Below, piece after piece: positions 58,801 to 64,000 of a DNA stretch of 64,000 bases. A model generated the notes under the pieces. That model was not told the DNA's origin, ran no database searches, and saw nothing but the letters and a program-made list of their open reading frames with translations. Each line of letters opens with the position of its first letter. Positions within the stretch are counted from its first letter, which is position 1. The DNA is from Amyloporia xantha (taxonomy: Eukaryota > Basidiomycota > Agaricomycetes > Polyporales > Adustoporiaceae), in contig JAYKKR010000033.1 in the NCBI GenBank assembly GCA_036971615.1, forward strand, positions 124,001-188,000. Reading direction: 5' to 3'. Position numbers and translations under genes: made by a program.

Positions 58801-59520
58801 ACAGGAATCCCCTCCCCCTACGTCCAACGCCTTCCTCCGCTCGTCCGTATAACGCCCCTGCGGGTGGAACTCGGGCGGCCGACGAGGCAGCTCCGATAGG
58901 TTCCTCAGGGGGTCCCCTGGCGCTCTTCGCACGATTCGAAATTCTTCAGGTAGCGTCGTCGCCACCGGCCTTACCTTGTTCGCTACCTTCTTGTAGGCGT
59001 ACGCATGTACCACCTCGTCTTCTTCTACCCAGAATCCTTCCTTCCCGCTCCTTCCGCTCCCTTCCGGCACTACAAGTCCTCCCTCCCGCGTTAAGTGTAT
59101 CCTCTTCTTCCCTGCTTGCACCACCAGTGGTCGTTCGTTCATCTTGGGTTCGCGCGGCACATAGGAAGAAACAGAAATGCATTGAGACTGAATATCCTTG
59201 CCGATACATGATATGTGCGAATTGTCCAGACGAGACGACGACACCCGGGTGCGATTACCCCTCTCTTCTTCCCCCCGCGCAGTGCTCCTCTCCGCCGATT
59301 TGCCTGCTCTATCTATCGGGTCGGAAGGGGTATACAGAGAGTATAAACGTACGAGTGCGTCTCCGCGAGCGTTGCCCGCATCCTCGACTATTGAAAACCC
59401 GCCGCGGATGGCTTCCGTCGACCGTTCCGCGGTTTTGTCGCCACCATCACCCGTTCCCCTGTCTCCGGGTCCGTAAGAGTGATTTGTTGTTCGCCGGAGG
59501 GGAAGTCCCGCATTTCGCAA
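55837..59520 (-). pseudogene. pol: Pol (RT, RNase H, integrase) of retrotransposon II
   Basis: Four frames in series. 59520-58786 holds the RT leader (YKKVANKVRPVATTLPEEFR). 58789-58532 holds VFAWDETEKGRFSDEY. 58583-58119 holds RT fingers and palm with CVVKKDGKSLRLVHDLQPLN and the catalytic-type FIDD. 58110-55837 holds the rest of RT, RNase H (VDSSWIGVGFVILQ) and integrase. The last has an HHCC region (SLGHKGIFTV to CHECQLCK) and D-D-E residues in HMDSMHMP, VTDNGTPF and NSQANGIVERRHRD. The final 757-codon frame is long and open, so integrase could look intact, but a full Pol cannot be made as read. No chromodomain is visible at its end. Confidence 0.85.
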
Positions 59521-60990
59521 GCAGTCAGAGCAAAGAAGGGCCGTCCCAGGAGGACTTCGAACGGCGCGTCGTCCAGCACCTGCAGCTGGAGGTACAGGTC
59601 AACGCTCCCGAACGTGAAACGTACGTTTTGCGCCTTCCCGACCGTTTTCACTTGTGCGCTGTTGGCCGTCTCCATCGTAATGGCTTCGTCAGGCTTCAGG
59701 ACGATCCCTGTCTTCTCCCAGATGTCCTTCCGCATGGCCACGATCTGCGCCCGCCGTCGAGCACACACTCGCATGTGAACTTCCCCTTCGATAACTGGTT
59801 CCACCGCTCGCAGCGCCAGGGAGTCGTGCCCGATACTCGCCCCTCCTTCCGTAACCTGGAAGGTTTCCTTCGCGTCCTCCCAATGGTCCTCGTCGTCGAC
59901 TTCTACCAGACCGGCGGTGGCTACCCGCGACGTCGTCACATCCCCCTTCACTTCCTTCCGCACCCTGCCGAGATCGCCAGCACCTCCCCCACCGTCATCT
60001 CCACCTTCGTCCCGTAGAGCTTCTTCTGCCGCTTCCGCCACCGAGTACCGTTGTTCGATCTCCGTCTGGTACTTGTATTGCCCCGTGGTTCCTCCCGCCC
60101 TTTCCTTCGCTTCCCTTAGCCTTTTCCTCGCTCGTCCGTGGTATGTTGGCCGCAGGTATCCCCGGCGGTTTCCCTCCTGGGCCCCGCAACGCCGCCCCCG
60201 TCCTTGCCCCTGTCTTCTTCACTTCTTCGAACCGCACTTCCTTCTTCTTCGCCCGCGCCAACTCTGCTTGGAGAACCCGGACCCTTTCCGACGGATCTTC
60301 CTCATCCGACGAACCTTCGTCCCTCGTCTCCACCATGTTCACGCCCTCGTATATCTGGAAAAGATTCGCGGCCAAGTGCGGAGGGGCCTGTCGCTCGTTC
60401 CCCGCGACTCGTACCAGTTGCCCAGGGTTCTGGGCGTGCCACGAGTCCACTCGATCCTTCATGTACTCTCCAGGCAGGCCGCGCGGAACGAACATGCTGT
60501 TCGGGAGCCGTACTTTCCCAGTCTCGTCCCGGTAGATCTTCCGGTCAAGGATATACTGGAGGATAATCCCGCAGTTCCGCATGAAGTGCTCCGGGTCCCC
60601 ACAGAAGTTGCACAGGAAGTTGCCCGGCCCTCCTCCCGCTCCTTGCACGACCCTCCCCCGGTCCGCGGCGCCCTCCCGCTCCTCCGCTGCGTCCCGCCAA
60701 GAACGCCTGCATCATCTGTATCGTCTGGTTGAAGAGCGCCAAGTCCACGCCCTCCGTCTTTACCACCGCGGTTGCTGCTGGAGGCGCTGTCGTCCCGCTC
60801 GTCCCTGCTGTGTCTCTTCCGCCCCCTCCCACGGCTCCTCCTCCTACTCCCGGGAGGCACTTCTGCGCCACCTTGTGCATTACATCCATCCCCCACGGGT
60901 CGTCCGGGTCGTGGTCGGGTTCTGCGATCTCCGCCCTCCGGGTAATTGTTATGGATCTGGTGACTTTTGCAGCGAGACCCTTAGGATAGG
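59388..60990 (-). pseudogene. Gag (C-terminal part) and protease-like domain of retrotransposon II
   Basis: The first block includes DPDDPWGMDVMHKVAQKC and a Gly/Ala-rich stretch. After a frame change it has a zinc knuckle, CNFCGDPEHFMRNC, and then PNSMFVPRGLPGEYMKDRVD. A second frame change leads to the protease-like fold with IVAMRKDIWEKTGI, VLDDAPFEVLLGRPFF and CEMRDFPSGEQQITL. A catalytic D-S/T-G triad is not in the open frame; a shifted frame shows LDGG at the expected place, so the active site is disrupted. The Gag capsid region upstream is absent. Confidence 0.75.
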
Positions 60991-61021
60991 TCTAAGGTCT
61001 GCTGAAACCGAGCTAGAAAGG

Positions 61022-61320
61022 TTATGCAAAATGAAGCACTGGACTTCAAAATAAGGCTAATACCCTGTTAATGGTATAAAAAGGGCTTTTAGTCCGAGCC
61101 TTGTAAGACCGACGTAAGACCGCTTTGTGAAGGAAATGAAGCAATAGACTTCAAAGGAAAGCTAATACCACTATAGAGGTATCAAAGGGTATTGATTACA
61201 AGTCTAGTAAGACCGTAGTAAGACCGCTTTGATAAGGAAATGAAGTAATAGACTTCACTATAGAGGTCTCAAAGGGTACTTAGTCTGAGTCTAATAAGAC
61301 CGGAGTAAGACCGCTTTTTA
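61022..61320. repeat. ~100-bp degenerate tandem repeats with GTAAGACCG motifs
   Basis: Three units with CGCTTTG landmarks at 61121, 61224 and 61312. Each contains GGAAATGAAGYAATAGACTTC and ends TAAGACCG...GTAAGACCGCTTT. The third unit is shortened by a deletion. Confidence 0.7.
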
Positions 61321-62632
61321 GCCTTTCTAATGATCAATACAAATGGATTCAAGTCCAGACTTGAATAGAATGAAGAAAGGTTTCAGAGTTAACTGAAGAC
61401 CAAAGGGCGAAGGCGTGGTAGTGGGATTGTACCAGATCACACAACGAGTTACAAGTCAATACCTTTGAGCCAGGCTTACTTACTTGTACTGAACTCAAAT
61501 GCAATAGGTCTTCAATTCCGAGACACAGTGAAGTTCTGTATACCGGCTACAGAGACTTGAATAGAAGAGATTGAATAGACTTGGAGTATTATCAGATAGG
61601 TCTTAAGATATGAATAGAAGGTTTCAAAGTAGGACTTCAAACGATACAATGATACTCAAATCCTTCTCAAGTATTGTTGCCAGACTAAGGTCTTTAGGTA
61701 GCGCGAAGCAATACCGAAGACCGCTACTTAGCGCGAAGCTATAAGTAGTTTGTCGAGTCTGGGATAGGTCTGATACCAGCGCGTAGCTATGGCAAGTCCT
61801 ACAAAACCGAGAAGGAGACAAGGTCTCAATGTAGCACTGAAGCTTACAAATGGATTGGGTGGAAGATGCTGTTTTGTAGTGTACATGAGAGCGGTCTTAT
61901 ATACATTTCCTGAGACAAGATTAAATAAGCAGAATAGAACCTACTCAAATGTTCCTTCTAAGTACCAGAGGCTTCTAACCTATTCCTTTACCTCGCTTTA
62001 ACCATGCTTTAACCATGCACATCAAGTCCGAAGCTTTTTCCTATTGTCCTAGTCACTGCCCTTCAAGTGGCACAGTATAGCCTTTGTATAGCCTCAAACG
62101 AGAACAATAAGCGAGGCTATGACTGGGGCTATACAGCGCAACAAGACCGAGGCTATGTAGCCTACATGAGGCCTTTGTGAGCCTCGGAGTGGCCTCGGTC
62201 TTAGTGCCACTCCTAGTGCAACTGTGAGGGAGGCACTGCGGTTAGTGATGCTGTGAGCGGGTTTGGACATGGTTTCAAGTCAGAGACTTGGATAGGACCT
62301 TGAGAGCGAAGCTCAGTGATCCTATAGGTGTATTAAGACCGACCTAATTGAGGTAGCTTCGGTCTTAATACTTACCTAGACCGCAGTAAGCATAGTAAGC
62401 ATTATAAGAGAAATAGGGCAAAAGCGGTACTTCTAAGGTGAAAATAAGAGTAAATGGATAAGTAGCAAGGATAAATAGCATAGAAATGGGTCTATACTTC
62501 GGTCTTGAGGATCAATAGAGAAGTCCGAAATTAGAAATAGAAGATAATACCTCTTGGGACTAAAAAGTCCCATTTCCCTAACATAGCCCCCCTTGTCCAA
62601 ATCCGCTCTTAAGCATCACTTGCTCTGGCTGC
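61321..62632. other. AT-rich non-coding region, probably part of a mobile element
   Basis: No gene supported. The words AGACCG/CGGTCT, GAGGCTAT and GCGAAGC recur. Their continuation through 64000 suggests one element covers about 61.0-64.0 kb, with its ends not identified. Confidence 0.45.
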
Positions 62633-62654
62633 TCAGTAGCGGTAAACTCTGGGG

Positions 62655-63755
62655 CTAGTTGTCCTCGGACTCATCATCACTGTCCCAGAAGTGCGAGGTG
62701 GATTCTGCTTCAGTAACCTCTGTAGATGAATACTCGGTTTCACCGTCTGTTGAATATAAATCAGACTGAAGGTCGGAGTCTTCCCCTTCAGAGTGCTCCT
62801 GCTCTGCAATTGAGTAGAGATTGATATGCTCCTCATACTCCTGCGCTTCATCACCATGATCCGTAGATACCTCAGCATCTCGGTCTTGCTGCTCTCAGTT
62901 ATCTTCCTCGTTCTCTTGAGAATTAGATTCTGAATGAGAATCTTTGTCCTCAGCACCAGACTGGTTCTGGGACATCAAGTCCGACACATCTAATGCCTGA
63001 GAGTGATTTGGACACTGTGGGTCTGCTTCATGACCGCAGTGTTCAGAGTCCAAGACCTGATAACGAAGGTAGTCCTCCCTTGAGAGACCTCGGTCTTCAG
63101 ATAGCGAAGGATCAGAGACAGACTGAGACCTAAGACTGATATCCCTTTCTAATACATTCTCAGAGCACTCTCTAGCTTCGCTTTCAAGGACCGCTTCATG
63201 GTACGAAGGCCCTTGAGACCGAGAGTGTTCCTGAGAGTCAGCAGGATATTCCGTAGAAGGAGAGTGCTCAGAGTCTGAGCTATTCTCAGTGCTGGACAGG
63301 GAACTGCTGCTACTAGAGCTTTGGCATCGTCTTCTTTTCCTCATGATAGTCCTAGAGTTCCCTGACAGCTGGGGGGATGAAGTCCGAGGAGAAACCTGAT
63401 TAAAAAGCAGGCTTCTTCTAGTGCGGTCTTGAATCAAGGTATGCCCTGCTTGTGACGGACGAGGACCATAAAGTCTGGTAATTTGATGACCTCTGAAGAC
63501 ATTTGTAGAGCTTGGTAAGGGAGGCTCTTGAGTCCGAGCAGTGGTGACAGCAGCCTCTTCATCAGAGCTATCATCAGAGTAGATTGACCCTTCTCCAAAT
63601 AATTCAGTAAACCTACGGCTCTGCCTGCGCTGGTTTGCTGGCTGAGACCGATGAATAGAGGTATTAGAAGGGTCTCTAGAGTGTTGTGTCTGATGGGAAT
63701 GAGTCCGAGGTCTTGGAGAGGTCATAAGTGAAGACCGAAGAGGAGTGGTTGTCAT
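62655..63755 (-). pseudogene. Acidic Ser-rich ORF of unknown function with one internal TGA
   Basis: Starts at ATG 63755 (MTTTPLRSSLMTSPRPR). It has a basic, Ser/Arg-rich N-terminal half with SIYSDDSSDEEAAV, then SSSSSSSLSSTENSSD, and a long acidic Ser/Glu/Asp tail. TGA at 62897-62895 stops it. The same frame then continues in the same acidic style (EQQDRDAEVSTDHGDEAQEY) to TAG at 62657-62655, so the TGA looks like a decayed CGA Arg codon. No domain recognised. The flanking repeats suggest it belongs to a mobile element, perhaps as a Gag-like protein, but this is not shown. Confidence 0.45.
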
Positions 63756-64000
63756 TTTGAGAGACGAAGCTATGAAGCGAAGCTTAGGGAACAAGTCTGA
63801 GTAACTAACAGTTCCTTATCGTACTCTGTAGGGTTACTGGTCTTACCAATGTCGGACTCACAAGGAGGTGAGAGACCGAGATTGGGTAAGCTCTTGAAGG
63901 TAGTCTCCTATTTTCCGTCAAAGGATCTAATAGTCAAGCTTGAAAAAACTTCGGTCTTGGATGCGATGGAAGACCGAAATGGACAGTCTTATGAGAGTGA
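63756..64000. other. AT-rich flank at window edge
   Basis: Upstream region of the acidic ORF with further GCGAAGC and AGACCGA words; nothing else supported. Confidence 0.35.

Larger units (their letters stand above)
55837..60996 (-). mobile_element. Degraded Ty3/gypsy retrotransposon II, LTRs not identified
   Basis: Read on the minus strand: a zinc-knuckle Gag fragment, a protease-like domain, reverse transcriptase, RNase H and integrase. Coding sequence begins just left of about 60996, where the character changes to AT-rich repeats, so its 5' part is missing or displaced. At least six plus/minus-1 frame changes are needed, one of them in an 8-C run at 58150-58157. No LTR pair or polypurine tract was found. 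The three antisense genes at 48.0-55.8 kb may belong to it. Confidence 0.85.

Noticed and set aside
60900..62600. 5' LTR of retrotransposon II
   Set aside because: No TG...CA-bounded repeat with a partner left of 48 kb and no convincing primer-binding site could be found.
61000..64000. tRNA or other RNA genes
   Set aside because: No cloverleaf or box motifs could be recognised by eye here or elsewhere in the window; an RNA-gene scan was not possible.

Overview
The window looks like a repeat-rich, probably heterochromatic stretch of an Agaricomycete (mushroom-type basidiomycete) genome. The reasons are short GT-AG introns of about 45-65 nt, a KDZ transposase with its CxC2 zinc domain, a TET/JBP dioxygenase, an F-box gene, and Ty3/gypsy elements. 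Almost all of it is mobile DNA nested inside mobile DNA; host-type genes are visible only at about 40.8-48 kb.

Layout. (1) Bases 1-40797 are one Ty3/gypsy chromovirus-type LTR retrotransposon on the + strand, whose 5' LTR lies off the left edge. It has gag-protease (31-3171), RT-RNaseH-integrase-chromodomain (3172-6678), an extra ORF3 downstream of pol (6891-40331), a polypurine tract and a 266-bp 3' LTR (40532-40797). (2) ORF3 is split by two palindromic elements of one family, D (7016-35858) and B (36998-39226). Each has an exact 7-bp target-site duplication (TSD). (3) Element D has itself been hit twice. One insertion is a 22-kb KDZ transposon (7124-29133, 8-bp TSD GGGGTATC); the other is a 2.36-kb CACTA-like foldback element (29179-31535, 3-bp TSD AGG). 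(4) The KDZ element carries a broken CxC2-KDZ transposase, a TET/JBP dioxygenase convergent with it, and several cargo genes. Two cargo genes are split by further insertions: palindrome A (18781-20885) and AT-rich element F (23649-26361). (5) The LTR at 40797 abuts a truncated minus-strand gene. An F-box gene follows, flanked by a 239-bp inverted repeat. (6) From 48 to 61 kb lies a second, degraded Ty3/gypsy pol on the minus strand. Three related intron-containing genes run antisense to it; the middle one is split by palindrome C (50958-54584), and the last one's stop codon overlaps the pol stop. (7) 61-64 kb is a distinct element or region with ~100-bp repeats and an acidic Ser-rich minus-strand ORF.

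Most interesting: the four palindromes A-D each begin and end with CTTATGTA/TACATAAG, so each presents GT near its left end and AG near its right end on either strand. Splicing at these sites would leave 17 nt of element plus the 7-nt duplication, 24 nt in all. The host frame is then restored without a stop in all four insertions. They may therefore be introner-like elements; no transcript evidence is available here. A and B also differ by inversion of the central loop. The second notable system is the KDZ-TET/JBP giant transposon, a known but poorly understood association between a DNA transposon and a methylcytosine-oxidising enzyme family.

The order of events can be read from the nesting: the retrotransposon came first, then D and B, then KDZ and the CACTA-like element into D, and A and F into the KDZ cargo. 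All coordinates and duplications were read by eye. Family names rest on motif recognition, not on a database search.
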